Assembly: GCA_016800925.1 (NCBI GenBank)
Contig: JABCPU010000507.1
Coordinates: 1-45,150, forward strand
Reading direction: 5' to 3'
DNA: 45,150 nt
Origin: Suillus spraguei
Taxonomy: Eukaryota > Basidiomycota > Agaricomycetes > Boletales > Suillaceae
How positions within the stretch are numbered: position 1 is the first letter of the stretch; every line of letters begins with the position of its first letter. The notes beneath the pieces are model-generated. The model was not told where the DNA came from. It did no database searches and saw only the letters and a list, made by a program, of their open reading frames with translations. Shown here piece after piece: positions 1-10,928 of the stretch. The position numbers and the translations under genes are program-made.

Positions 1-2
1 TA

Positions 3-425
3 TCACAGGAGCATAGGCATGCCATCTCTGGATATGCTTTTATACTTGATGGTGGTGCAATATCTTGGGCTTCGAAGAAGCAAGAACTCATCACTCTATC
101 CACCACAGAAGCTGAGTATGTCGCTGCCAAAGAAGCTATGTGGCTCTGCCGTTTTGTCCAAGAGATCTTCCACCCACTCACTTATCCAATGACTCTTCAT
201 TGCGATAATCAGTCTGCAATCGCACTTGCCAAGGGTGGCACTTATCATGCTCGAACAAAGCACATCGACATTCACTACCACTACATTCATTTTATTGTCA
301 AACAAGGTTTTCTCCGACTCATATATTGCCCCACTGATGACATGGTTGCCGACACCCTTACCAAAGCTTTGCCTAGTGTCAAGGCCAAACGTTTCACTGC
401 TGCACTAGGACTACACACTGTTTGA
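3..425 (+). CDS. Ty1/copia polyprotein, 3' end (RNase H)
   Basis: This is an open frame from the left window edge to a TGA at 423-425, about 140 codons. It shows the copia RNase H C-terminus: an ISWASKKQ-like start, the conserved LSTTEAEYVA block, a CDNQSAIALA block, a KHIDIHYH block and a closing VADTLTKALP. RNase H degrades the RNA of the RNA-DNA hybrid during reverse transcription in cytoplasmic particles. The frame has no breaks in the visible part and is followed directly by a polypurine tract and an LTR, the normal order at the 3' end of a copia element. The rest of gag-pol and the 5' LTR lie outside the window. Confidence 0.93.
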   Translation, partial: SQEHRHAISGYAFILDGGAISWASKKQELITLSTTEAEYVAAKEAMWLCRFVQEIFHPLTYPMTLHCDNQSAIALAKGGTYHARTKHIDIHYHYIHFIVKQGFLRLIYCPTDDMVADTLTKALPSVKAKRFTAALGLHTV

Positions 426-432
426 AGGGGAG
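425..432 (+). other. polypurine tract of the copia element
   Basis: An all-purine stretch (aaggggag) lies between the pol stop codon and the TG start of the LTR. This is where the plus-strand primer of an LTR retrotransposon is expected. Confidence 0.75.
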
Positions 433-705
433 TGTTGAATAGTCAAACGTTACATGGACGTCAGACATTACCGGTAGTATTAGATAAGCATGGACATACT
501 TACAGCTGCTCTTACTCTACCTACCTCAGTGACTTGCTAGTCTACTGAGGTGAGCATATGCTACTTACACACTCATTACTTAGTACTGACTACTACTGCA
601 GCTTACCTATTGCTGCAGTAACCTAATCCGGATGACAGGTCACATGACCAGAAATACTTCCGGATATCATTTCCGGATAGGGGCTATCGGACGCGGATTC
701 TAACA
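433..705 (+). repeat. 3' LTR of the copia element
   Basis: It begins TGTTGAATAG straight after the polypurine tract. I end it at the matching inverted terminus TCTAACA, giving 273 bp with TG...CA ends. RAD1/XPF homology resumes immediately after 705, which supports the boundary independently. The 5' LTR is outside the window, so LTR divergence and the target duplication (expected to be about CCCTC, 706-710) cannot be checked here. Confidence 0.8.
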
Positions 706-1092
706 CCCTCTGTTCAATCAAAACTTGTTCTCCTCATTCTCCACTTCCCTCGTGTTCAGATCATTTGGACATTGTCCCCCTATGGTACAGCAGATATATT
801 TAACGACCTCAAAGCCAACGCCTTCGAGCTGGATCCTAACCACATGATTGCAATCAGCGCCGAGGAAGACTCAGAGGCAGGCGCAGGTACCAACGCCGCT
901 GCAGAAGAGCTACTGTGATGTCTGCCAGCAGTTACAGCAAAGAATGTTAAGTATGTGATGAACAAGGTGGGGAGTATCAGGGAATTATGCAAGCTGGACA
1001 GAAAGAGCGTGCAAGACATTTTGGGTGTTGAACCAGGGAACGCGTGTTATGACTTTATGCACAGGGGAGAGAGGAAGAAAGGCAATGTATGA
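706..1092 (+). pseudogene. RAD1/XPF (ERCC4-type) endonuclease, C-terminal fragment
   Basis: Frame 1 from the LTR edge reads like the C-terminus of fungal Rad1/XPF. It has an SKLVLLILHFPR segment, then SPYGTADIF, an AEELL motif, then PAVTAKNVKYVMNKVGS and ILGVEPG, which is the tandem helix-hairpin-helix region. It ends in TGA at 1090-1092. XPF family nucleases make the 5' incision in nucleotide excision repair and use this region to pair with Ercc1/Rad10. Two lesions are visible: the upstream gene is replaced by a copia LTR, and an in-frame TGA (916-918) sits where relatives usually have an arginine, consistent with CGA to TGA. A functional copy probably exists elsewhere in the genome (inference). 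Confidence 0.82.
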
Positions 1093-1425
1093 CCTGCATT
1101 TACATCAGAAGGTAAGGAACTTGTCGAAATATTGGACATGAATCTGGAAACACAGAGGCGAAGATGTACTAAGTCAATCTTGTTCATGGCTATTGTATCA
1201 AAATATAATTATTAATGTTGTTGAAGCGAAACATTACTCGCGTTGAAAGATTGTGAGAATACTGCGCCGCTATGTATGCGTCTCACAGACCTTAGATGCC
1301 TTGTGAAGTGATACTACTAGACGGTGAACAAAGTACACAATTGAATTTTCAAGAGTGTCCATTGGATGCCGAGAAATTTACACGCCAGCATGTACAGTAA
1401 TATGTCATAACACATCTAGTCCACT
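1093..1425. other. intergenic, no gene seen
   Basis: Short, stop-rich frames only. It separates the RAD1 remnant from the 3' end of the convergent F-box gene. Confidence 0.6.
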
Positions 1426-2475
1426 TCATAACATACAGGCCCAAATTTTCTCCCATCCACAACAAGCACACCAGTGTACTTCAGAATGGGACACTTGTAA
1501 ACGAGTACCTTTTCGAGTATACACCTTTCCAGGAAGAATACTATTAAACACTTCTATTTCATTTGGACTGCCGTTGGTGGGGTCCTTCATCAGGGTGGCG
1601 GACAACGTCAACAACTCCATTTGCACACTAATTCCCGGACCAAATAGCGTCATTATACTGATAGGGGAATTGGTATACGTGTATGGCAATGTGACAGATT
1701 CAAGGCTTTTAAAAGAGGCCAACAGAGTAGCACCCATCCACTCAGGCATGTGATAGTTGTTCAGCGGGTTGCGGCGTAGGGCTGTGAGGCCCGAGAGGTG
1801 ACGAATTGAAGCAAGGAAAGCAGATCCCTGCGGAGTGCTTGTGAGGCGGTTCACAATTGTGCGGTTGGTGGGGGTCCCATGGGATAGCATCAGTGTTTGG
1901 GTGTTCCAGGGAGGTCGGAAATGTTCTTCATCAACAGGTGTGGCTGGATGGGACTTCCATGCCTGCTCCAGGCAGTCTATAAGAAGATCTACACTCGTCC
2001 AGCCAAAGGCAAGGGACGACGCAGCGAATAGAATCGGAGTTAGGAGGCTGATGGCATGCGCGCGGTCAGATGGTTGCAATATGTATTCCCGGGGATTAAC
2101 GACTCCGAGTGAGTGAGCTTGGGGTAAGAGAGCTGGTGTGAGATTGCCGCCATCGAACCCAATCCACATTCTGTGTACATGGGGCACATAATCGAAGTAA
2201 AGATCGCTGCCTGCTTTCTTGTATGCTTCCTGTAAAACCAGAGCTTGCACGAACTTTCTCACATTTCGATAATCCGGCAGCAATATGGTGTGCAAGAGTT
2301 CGGGAAGCACTGCGCGCCTGACATATTTGGAGACGAGACAGAGTTTGAGCGCGGATGAATATGGACATTTGAGTCTATATTTTTCAGCCTGATCAAAGGT
2401 GGGTTGCGCAGAATATCTGAGGATGATGAGGACAAGCTCAACGGGAAGATCGCTAAACTGAAAAGAAGGATTCAT
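1426..2475 (-). CDS. F-box-like protein
   Basis: A single-exon frame of 349 residues. Residues 7-50 (FSDLPVELVLIILRYSA, then ALKLCLVSKYVRRAVLPELLHTI) match the F-box pattern of LP-E-I/L-I and LCLVSK-R, which docks Skp1 in SCF ubiquitin ligases. The remainder has leucine-spaced hydrophobic segments but no named repeat that I recognise, so the substrate-binding part is undefined. The family is strongly expanded in Agaricomycetes, and two more F-box genes lie in this window. Start: the ATG at 2473-2475 directly precedes the F-box and lies about 60 bp from a TATA-like box. The C-terminus holds a cysteine/tryptophan-rich tail (WCACCGWEKIWAC) of unknown meaning. Confidence 0.78.
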   Translation of the reverse strand: MNPSFQFSDLPVELVLIILRYSAQPTFDQAEKYRLKCPYSSALKLCLVSKYVRRAVLPELLHTILLPDYRNVRKFVQALVLQEAYKKAGSDLYFDYVPHVHRMWIGFDGGNLTPALLPQAHSLGVVNPREYILQPSDRAHAISLLTPILFAASSLAFGWTSVDLLIDCLEQAWKSHPATPVDEEHFRPPWNTQTLMLSHGTPTNRTIVNRLTSTPQGSAFLASIRHLSGLTALRRNPLNNYHMPEWMGATLLASFKSLESVTLPYTYTNSPISIMTLFGPGISVQMELLTLSATLMKDPTNGSPNEIEVFNSILPGKVYTRKGTRLQVSHSEVHWCACCGWEKIWACML

Positions 2476-2530
2476 GATGGGCGAGTAAGATGCGGAGCTT
2501 GGTTTGAAGAAGCCCTGCCTTTAATACCCG

Positions 2531-2540
2531 CCTTATAAAT
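2531..2540 (-). promoter_or_regulatory. TATA-like box of the F-box gene
   Basis: On the minus strand the sequence reads ATTTATAAGG, about 56-65 bp upstream of the F-box ATG, a plausible core promoter distance. Confidence 0.4.
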
Positions 2541-3930
2541 TGCAGCATTATCCACAGCAGTGTAAACATATTGTGGGTGAGACCACGTGCTGTGACCTGT
2601 GGTCTATAGTAGTGTTTATGTTACCGCAATGTGCTTAGTCCCAACGGTTGTGCTCTGACCCTGTGGTCCTGTGAAAATCCCCAATCATTAGACACAAAAA
2701 TGCTTCAAAGGAAAGGTGCAAAGGTAACACGAACCAGAGAATCCACCTGTACTCTTAGTACTTCCGAAGTTCCGACCAAACTTGAAGTACGTACGTCGTA
2801 CACAATCTCATCCAGTTATTAACCCCCAAAAGCATATGGTTCATCGCTGAGTTGAGTTGATCCTAGGAAAATTACACTGTCATTGAACAATAGGGATCCT
2901 CAGTGGGACTGAGCGTATCACAGTCACTCAGTGGCCTTGTCCGTCAGATTTTGGTATCCCGGACCTACTAGTATGCCCGCCTCCATCTCTTCACAGATTA
3001 ATTGTTCGGGCCACCTTCTGCAGCGTGACAGAGTGACGCGTACATGACGTAGTTGGAGGAACTATAGAAGCGCATGCACAGTCATGCAAGGCAAGGTACA
3101 TTTGGCATCTAACTGTAAAAATGTTTGATCTTCGGCGCTACATGCACCCGATTAGTATATCTTTTATCAACGTGCCATCGATGTGATGACTCGGATGCCA
3201 GCCTCATCTTCTACCAACACTGCAACGAGGTGAGCCTTCATGTGAAACGACCACTGGTTACTCGACATGGATGACAGCATACAACAGCAGGTGACCATTG
3301 CAAGGTAATAGAACCATTCCTCTTGCAAATAATATAGAAAAGTTATCGATCGAGGTGAGATTTTGACCTGTTGTAGCGTTTACCGTGGGTCTAAAGTTCA
3401 AGAAACTGGGTGTGCAGTTCTAATAATGTCAGAAGCACTTCAAGAAGTCCTCGAAATGAAAGACAACAGGTTGATGAAGAGGCAGGTGGGAGAGTTCGTT
3501 CGATATTGACATAAATTGTCAACACTTTAGACCGGCGATTAGTAAAGCCCTTGTTAATTCGAGTATTGGAACCGAGATCTTGCTGCGGTTATGGTTAGCT
3601 GACGAGTATCTTCACAAGTAAGTCTGCCAGACAGCTCGACATGTGCCATCACATATTACCTCGCTGCCACTCCACATGCACAACTCAACTCAGCAGTGAA
3701 GATGTAGATGACAGGTGTACGAACAAGCCACCATGACATAAATCATACCAGGAAGAGGTTGCCATCGCGGCTTCAGAGCATTGTGTGTCCAAGTGATAGA
3801 AGCAGGAACAAAGGCGCTTTATGAACGTCCTGTTTCAAATCCCTGCAGTGGGTTAATACATAAGCCTTTGAGAGCACACCACCTCGACATTTTGAAGCGG
3901 CAACCTCGCATCCCATCACATTATCATCAA
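2541..3930. other. intergenic, no gene supported
   Basis: About 1.4 kb with short frames only and no recognisable protein. It separates two divergent F-box genes and presumably holds both promoters. Confidence 0.5.
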
Positions 3931-4466
3931 ATGCCGCGTCCTGTTAGGCGCTCGAACCAGCCGCAGTCATTGACTTCGCTGTCCAGCGAGGTTATCAATA
4001 GAATTTTGTCAAACCTAGATTGGAGGAGCTTGTTGAGATTGAGACTCGTAAGGTTCTTTGAGGCTGGTATATCTACCTCAAGACTCACCTATATTGTTAG
4101 GTATGCAAATTTCTCCGTTCAGCAATAGATGAAAGTATTCCCGCCCAATATGCTATCGAATTAGCTGCAGCTGGTATGGAGGATGGCGCGCGAAGTCAGC
4201 TTACCACCGCATCGAGACTTGCACTACTTAAGGAACGCAATGCCTGCTGGGATGAATTAAAATGGGGAGAGACGCGAGACCTACCCCCGCTCCAGTTTGA
4301 TATTATGTGGGGATTTTGTGGAGGAATACTGGCACACTCTGGTCCACCAGGCGCTCTGCGTCTGTACCGACTCCCTTCGCAGTACCGCAACATCAAACCC
4401 GATTCATGGAGGCTTCCTATACTTAGTGATGCTGACGACTTTGCAATAGATCCTGCTCAAGATCTT
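3931..4466 (+). pseudogene. F-box gene, 5' half, cut by a transposon
   Basis: Exon 1 is 3931-4047. A 53-bp GT-AG intron (4048-4100) follows, then exon 2 to the transposon edge at 4466. The spliced protein reads an F-box (SLTSLSSEVINRILSNLD, then LRLVCKFLRSAI), then AAAGMEDG, a SRLALLKERNACWDEL segment and DPAQDL. This is the layout of a large Agaricomycete F-box family of about 500-540 residues. The frame now runs into the inverted repeat of a Plavaka element and stops at 4494-4496. The other half resumes at 10949. Removing the element and one TT copy restores one frame of 539 codons including the stop (exons 3931-4047, 4101-4466 with 10949-10977, 11027-11279, 11335-12141, 12196-12240). Confidence 0.85.
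4465..4466. repeat. target site duplication TT, left
   Basis: TT precedes the left inverted repeat and TT follows the right one (10947-10948). Collapsing the two copies restores the F-box reading frame exactly, which supports a 2-bp duplication. Confidence 0.75.
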
Positions 4467-4484
4467 CATCAGGAAAACCCTCCC
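4467..4484 (+). repeat. left terminal inverted repeat of Plavaka
   Basis: Eighteen bases identical to the reverse complement of 10929-10946. Confidence 0.9.
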
Positions 4485-4600
4485 AAGGCAAATTAGGCAA
4501 AATTCATATAATATTGTAACATTAGCATAATAACAGCTGTTTATCTACAAAGTTGCTAAAGATGATAATGTCAGACGAGTTTTTTTTGAACAAGGCAAGA

Positions 4601-4627
4601 ATTATCGAGAATTATCGAGAATTATCT
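4601..4627 (+). repeat. subterminal 10-bp tandem repeat
   Basis: The unit attatcgaga occurs about 2.7 times in a row and overlaps the transposase stop codon. Subterminal repeats bind accessory proteins in CACTA elements; whether this array does so is unknown. Confidence 0.5.
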
Positions 4628-7600
4628 GAACATTGAAAAAGTATATCTATCTATGTACGAGTTCAACCAGAAGGTGTCACAGTCCTCAAGCACTGTATCA
4701 CTTGTCCACTCTCGCGGGGCTATGACACCAAACCTCGGAATAAGATGAACACTGCGCTCGATATCGGCTACTGGCACAATACTAGCCACAGTTTCACCTC
4801 CACGCAGTGATCGCGAGAGCTTATATAGCCCGCTATTGCGGTCTGGAGCTGGCGGAAATGGTGTAAACCACTCGACATACGCAAGGTGAGTAGGAAGATG
4901 GACCGTTGGTGGGAAGAGCAGTGGGATAGATTTTGGGGGGAAGGTGAACATGACTCGAACTTGACCAACACGGAAATCTAGCATCAATACAAAGTAAGTA
5001 ATACATACTAACGCTGACTGACAGATAACGCACCTCGAAGATCCTTCGCATTCATACCCACCCTCACCAGAGCTGTATCGGATCGGCGAGCAGTGAGGTG
5101 AGCACCCACATTGCGTTGTGGTTTTGCATGGACGCTGTCCAAAGTAACATGCGCGTCGCCATGGCCACGAGCATCGACCGAGCACCACTTGACCTTATGA
5201 AAGACAGGCAGTCGGTGGAACGGAAAATGAATGTCGCGCGCCAGCACATCAAGTGCTTGACTGTCGAGTGGCGCAGGATCGTTACCTCGACTCTGCTGAG
5301 CAATAAAGCGTGCGAGGGCATCGCGAAAATGAGTAGCGCCGTAATCTGTAGCCAGCTTTTCGAGGCTGACGGACTTCGCGCTAGGGTGTTTTGTCATGAC
5401 TTGTTCACGGCCGAATGTCATATCCGGTGGGCGTGAATGATAAGGATCAGCCTGGTGGCCACCAGCAAGTCGCCAACTAACATATTTTTGGTGTCGTAAA
5501 ATCTTCTCCTTTCGTTCGAGCCAGCGGGTCATCTGGGCAAACTCATCCTTGTGATTCGTAGCGCGGTAGGCATCTTTCGCCAAGTCGATATGGAGCCGTT
5601 CTGTGTACTCTGTGTTATAATTGTCAGTAGAGCCGAACAGCATGATCATCAAATGATAGTGACGAGCAGCATGCAACTTCGGTAGGTTAAAGTTGTTTCG
5701 AATGCCGAGCTCGACGAAAATAAGCTTGTTTTCATGAAAAAGGTCCAGTGCCTCGTCCAGCAACTGAAGGGTCTCGGTGCTATGGCAAGGGTATTGCGCG
5801 AGGTACAGGAAATCAAGAAGCCCTCTAACAGCTCGTAGCAGACGACCTGCATTGAGATTGTTGGGCAGACGAATATCGATTATGATGCCGAGGAGGAAGC
5901 GGCATATCTGGGCATGTTCAGTGCCGCTTACGCGTGATAAGGTGGTGATACCCTTGGCGAATAATCTAATGTGATGGTTGGGAGGAAGGCGTCGACAACG
6001 AGCATCTATTTCTGTGGCTCCACAAGCGGCCTCTAACCATGCTAAAAGGTGTTTCACCAAGCCCTGGTATAGCTGATGCAACACATCAGGCGTGACACCC
6101 TGAAAAATGTTCGCGAACGGCAGTCCCTCCCAGAAAGGATGTATCAAAGGTTTGATTCCTACTGCGGCACATGCGCGAACAAAGGCGAGATTGCCTTGAT
6201 CGAGTGCCGCGAGTGCATCCAGCACCTCACCAATATTTCGTAGGTGAAGTGGTACCGTATTGCTTTCAGTGTCGTCCTTCTCAACATCACATTTCGGGCA
6301 GTCACCAAACTTGATCCCTGTTGCGAGAAGCTGCTCGGGATAATCACCAACAAAACTCGCAAATAAAGGGTGGCAGCGGCGAAGAGCGCCATCACCACTG
6401 CGCATATTGATGCCCTCTAATCCAGCATGTTGCAATGGAGCAAGGACGCGACTCATGCAAGCGTGATATAAGTTTGCAATAGACCGACGGCGTGAGGCCT
6501 TATTGGTGATGTGCTCAAGTCGAGTAGTTGGTAGATAGGCCAGAAGGATATGTCCCCCTCGCGAAGGTTTACGGCGAATTTCCTTCGGGATGTTACCAAT
6601 CGTGAGATACATCGGGTATGCGGACTTGTTGCGAAACATAGTGACTTGAGTTTTGTCCGTCGAGATGATAATCGGAATGATGGTCCCACCAGGACGATGC
6701 TGATCAAGTTTTTTCTAAGGCATTATAAGTTACGAAGTTCAATTGATGTCACATAACAGTACTTACCTGCGTGTTCCACCACCACTTTCCAGTATGCATA
6801 TCATGAAACAGACGAATGGTCTGATCCTCGTCAGTGTAATGGCGCTCCGGAGCGAATGTAAGGTATCTCGCAAAGTCGGGATCGCCATACAGTGACTTGA
6901 TGCATTCGATGATGTCACGGTAATACACATCAAAGGATTCTCCTGCGACGACGACCTGCTCCCGTTTGAATTTGGGGCGTCCAGTTGGAAGTTCGTGGTC
7001 GATAATCTTGTTAAGTTCGTTGGCGTTCTTGAATGACAACCCTAAACGTTCGCTAACCTAGTAGTATTGGCTATAAATGAGTGGAACTTGTGAAGTGGCG
7101 AAAGAACTTACTCCATCAATGGAGAGCAGGTCCGAAAATGCTGTAGAAGTTGCTCCGCGAAGCTTCGCCCATCTCGCAACCTCCCATTCGATCTGGGAAT
7201 TGAAAGGATGGTATGGATTCTCGTCATTGGCGAGATGTGCGCCATATGCTGCATTGGCACCATGGTCAACTGAGCCATGCGACATACTCCGCCGGCCAGC
7301 ACGTGGATCAGGATAGGGCACCCTAACAAATCCAGAGTGGCCTCGTGCGCGAGCCTCGATGTCTTGACGAGCGTTCTGTTGATCCTCCAACTCGTCATCC
7401 GCAAAGGCATCGTCCAGTAGGTCCAAGTCATTGTCTTCATCGGCCTGAGGTTGCGATGGTGCAGCCTCCCATTCAGGTTCGAAGAGCAGATGATCATCGA
7501 AATCATCCTCATCACTATCAGCTGCGTGCTCACTCGCAGCAGGCCTCTCTAACTCATCCTCATTTCCGTTATAGTCTCCCTCAAAGAAATCGGCGTCATC

Positions 7601-7774
7601 GAAGGCAAGCTCAGCTTCGTTGGCTTCGTTCAAGGCTTCGTTGTTTGTTCTTGATCGCGACTGGCTGTAGAGTGCGTGACAACGTGGGTCGCGACTCTTT
7701 GCGATATGCTGGCTGAGTCCAGTTACGGTGAGATCATCACGGCCACAAGCTGAACAAGTTCGGTGACCATCCAT
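4622..7774 (-). CDS. Plavaka-family transposase
   Basis: Four exons on the minus strand (7774-7112, 7057-6767, 6714-5034, 4977-4622) joined by 52-56 bp GT-AG introns encode 996 residues. Residues 6-35 carry a zinc-finger-like CSACG...H...C block. An acidic low-complexity region follows, with DDADFFEGD and DDLLFEPE-like runs. Near residue 338 is the STDKTQ motif followed by SAYPMYLTIGNIPKEIRRKPS, diagnostic of Plavaka proteins. CPKC lies at about 457-460, GVTPDVLHQLYQGL at about 524, YTERLHIDLAKDAYRATNH at about 687-705, and a C-terminal HLAYVEWFTPF block. It would cut and join element ends in the nucleus. The start is the ATG just before the zinc finger; an upstream in-frame ATG at 7915 would add 47 low-complexity residues. 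All splice joins keep frame, so the gene looks intact. Confidence 0.9.
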
Positions 7775-8425
7775 AGTTATAATGGTGGGGGATGAAGACG
7801 AAGCTGAAACGATGGGAGTGAGGGATGAAGACGAAGCTGAAACGATGTCAAAATGAAAAAGGGTAAGGGTGTGGTAGGGATGGGCAGGTAGTATGGGACC
7901 ATGTACAGCGGCCATAGTGAGCAGAACGGGCTGGATGATGGTGTCGCGAAGAGCTGGTCCAATTTGCCGTCATTACAGGGTAGTCAGTGCCCGATCAACC
8001 TAGCAAATATTAGCACTGCAGCCGCCAGTAAAGCGAGGGAAAACATACTAAGTTGTGCTTTGACGGTGGTGGTACTGGTACTGGCTCGTGTTTTGGGATA
8101 CCTGGGGATGACGATGGGTATCCGAGTCATGGGATACCTGGGGACGATGACTGGGGACGACGATGCTGGTGGGGCAGTGTCACGAAAGTCAGGGACAGCC
8201 TACAGCGCCGCTGATACAGTGCCGGTGAAAATACAGTTTAGCGCCCTTCACTGCTGCTACATAATTGCCCTGTTACATTGCGTTAGTAAAATTTTCAGTC
8301 CCATTCCCTTCCGTTTGACCATCACTCACATTCGTTTTAAAAAAATCTGCACGGCACCCTCGACGCTCCTTTATTCTTTCAAGTCCTACACATTCTAAGT
8401 CTCAAAAACAAAGAAATATTAATAA
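7775..8425. promoter_or_regulatory. divergent promoter interval of the transposon
   Basis: The 651 bp between the two start codons presumably serve both genes. They hold two copies of a 27-bp block (7787-7813 and 7821-7847; gatgaagacgaagctgaaa core, 34-bp period) in the transposase leader, and a repeated gggatacctgggga motif near 8096 and 8131. No clear TATA box was found. Confidence 0.5.
7787..7847 (-). repeat. 34-bp period direct repeat in the transposase leader
   Basis: Two near-identical copies, gggatgaagacgaagctgaa and onward, just upstream of the transposase ATG. If the upstream ATG is used, they encode the repeated VSASSSS peptide. Confidence 0.7.
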
Positions 8426-10558
8426 ATGACTTTACCTCGGCAGGATCAAGGTAAGTGAGTATAAGCAACTCGGCAAGTGACTGACTGTGAGGCTCGACAG
8501 AAGCGCGTGGTGCCAAGAAAAAAGCTATCGAAAACGCAGGTGAGCGACCGAAAACACCATCAATAAATCAAACTGACCTGAGATTCAGTTTGGAAGCAAG
8601 ATAAACCAAGACGCAAGAATGCGACAGCGACATCAGCCCAAGACTGTCCTGCCACAAAAAAGAGAACTGACGCGTTGGCACCGGCGCCTACTCCAAGTCG
8701 GAACTCCAGCTCCACTGGCAAGTCAAACAGGACTATGGTGTCAAGAAAGCCGTCAACACTGAGTCCGTTGATACACTTGAAACTGATTTATGGTACTTAC
8801 ATGGAAAAATGTTGGGCACTGGCAGAGCGTCCGCGCGACATGAGCGACTCAGATGATGGTATCTTGCAGGCTCCACTGATGGTTGATAAGCAACTTGAAG
8901 GTCAGCCTACGCCGTGACCAAAAAGGAAGTCCGAGTCTCACATGATCATCTTGTGCAGCGCAGCCTAACTATCGACGACCAGCGAAACTCTGCCGAACTT
9001 ACGCTATGAGAGATGTGGCGTTGCCTGAAGATGAAGATGAGGAGCAGAGTGCTGACTCTGATACGAGTCGGCCCAGGGACAAACCGAGTCGGGACAACTT
9101 ACTAACCGATTCAGACGGTAGTGATCATGAGAGCAGTGCCACTGACAGCGAGGATGAAGATTCGGCTGCAATGAAGCTTTTCGATGAGGTCAGCTTTATT
9201 ATATCATATGCTTGTGGACTCACGTTTGATACTTTCAAGGTCGCGTTGGTCGTCACCAACAAGCAGCAGGTAGCATCGAAATCACGTGGCACTTCAAAAG
9301 CCGAGTTCAAGGCCCGAGATCACAAACAAGCGGCGGAGACTCCTACCTGGGCCAATATGGATGTTGAAGATGCAGTTTCGGAGTCCATTGAAGATCGCTC
9401 GACTGGTGGCAACTCGTCAGAATTTCAATCTGACGATGAAGGTACTGCACCGACTCGGAAACTTCAAACCTCAGACACGAAGACTCGGAGTATCGCCTCA
9501 CTCGTTCGAACAGAAAGTGGAAAGGTGAAATTACTTGATCAGAACATAGAGACTCGCAGAGTTCTTCAGTCCGCAATCATGGAAGTCAAGTGCCACCTTT
9601 TTTTCGCCAACGGCTACCCTGAATTGGTTGACAAGAACCAAGTCGCGCTGCAAGCATTGATAGTAGTCGCCGAAAAACGTGGTGTGCATCCAATCAAAGA
9701 ACGTCTTCAATCAGACGTTAGGTATGCGTCACAACTCGGTAGCTTGGTGAGTTCAACTTGCACCCTTTCTTATCAGTCTCTAACCATATGCGAGGTGGAT
9801 GCTCGTGTTCCAATATTGCGCCGTGAGCTGAAGGAAGACGCATGTGCGAATGCCGATGGTTACTTTCGCCTTGGACACACCGACTCTGGGAAAGCTGCAG
9901 CGAGAAGGCTGTTGGATAAGCTTGCATATATATACGCCTTGAAGTTTGATGTGAGATCTCTCCCCTTGCCTGTACTACTGACATTGTTGAAATTATACAG
10001 ATCAATAACGAGGCTTCGCCCATTGGGAAGAAGCCCTACCAGGGTGAACTCTTACTTTTCTTAATATATCGGCAGCTCTTTCATAGCTCGAGGTCCATTG
10101 CCATCAAGTTTACGGAACGCTTCGTCGAAATCGCCAACAACAAAGGCCAGCGCCCCGAAGTCCCTATCCCTTTGCTGGCATTGGTTGCAACTGCGGTAAC
10201 GTGCTTGTCGTCATTGTACGGATGTGCCGTCTAACTCGTTGCAAAGGTGTATGCAGCCCTTCTGTGGAAGTCGCAAGGTTCACCGTCGAAATTCAACTTT
10301 ACAGGAAATTTATTCAGCGAGACATACAACTACCATGTCAGGTTCCTGGAAAAACTGAAGAAGGACGCACCTGCGAAATTCCACTGTATGATGGCCGACA
10401 TCTATGAGGCTGCGCAGTGAGTTCCACTTAGGTAGTATTCCCTCGATGCTCACTCTGCTTGCAGGAAGTTGCGATACAGCGGCGCCGCTGCCAGTGGCCA
10501 TGCTGCTGAGCTCGAAGCATTCGAGTTACTTGACCTCGACAATATGGAAGAAGACTGA
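8426..10558 (+). CDS. DUF6532-like protein carried by the transposon
   Basis: Nine exons (8426-8450, 8501-8539, 8589-8900, 8959-9188, 9240-9746, 9795-9950, 10001-10195, 10247-10416, 10465-10558) join in frame to about 575 residues. The 51-bp intron at 9189-9239 is in frame and could be retained. The N-terminal half is basic, then Ser/Asp/Glu-rich and probably disordered. The C-terminal half reads RRVLQSAIMEVK, NGYPELVDKNQVALQALI, VDARVPILRRELKEDA, KKPYQGELLLFLIYRQLF, PEVPIPLLALVATAVYAALLWKS and FNFTGNLFSETYNYH, the pattern of the basidiomycete DUF6532 family as I recall it. Function is unknown. It lies wholly inside the transposon's inverted repeats, divergent from the transposase. By analogy with TnpA it could bind subterminal DNA (inference only). 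Confidence 0.85.
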
Positions 10559-10928
10559 TTCATCCCCCACTTGTTTTCATGGTGTACAATACGGAATTGT
10601 GAAGCTGATACATAGTCTCCTGGTTGATCATAGCGCGCACTGTTATTTAAATTACCCTACTAGCCCATATACCCATTTTTAATCAAATTTAATTTTGTTC
10701 TTGTTATCTTATTCTGTCTGATTCGGTTGGAACTCTCGTCTAAGATCAAACAATTAATTCTACAAGTCATGATAATGTGTTTGAATAACTGAAAATCATT
10801 GCTAATTCTTGTGTTTTTATTAGGGGGTAAAAAAACCGAACTAAGCTTGCTAAAACTTGAATTTGTATAATTTAGACATAATAACGCAGGATTAGTTCTA
10901 ATGTTGCATCTTTAGTCAAATTTGTTGG
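10559..10928. other. AT-rich right subterminal region of the transposon
   Basis: No gene. This AT-rich DNA lies between the DUF6532-like stop codon and the right inverted repeat and probably holds polyadenylation and subterminal signals. Confidence 0.5.

Noticed and set aside
1355..1753. 132-codon plus-strand frame
   Set aside because: Antisense shadow of the F-box gene at 1426-2475, with no protein features of its own.
7777..7915. Upstream start for the Plavaka transposase (47 extra residues)
   Set aside because: The extra residues come from a 34-bp DNA repeat and are Ser-rich. The ATG at 7774 directly precedes the zinc finger.
9189..9239. Hydrophobic segment in the DUF6532-like protein that could be a membrane helix
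   Set aside because: It coincides with a 51-bp GT...AG stretch of the same size as the other introns and is more likely an in-frame intron.
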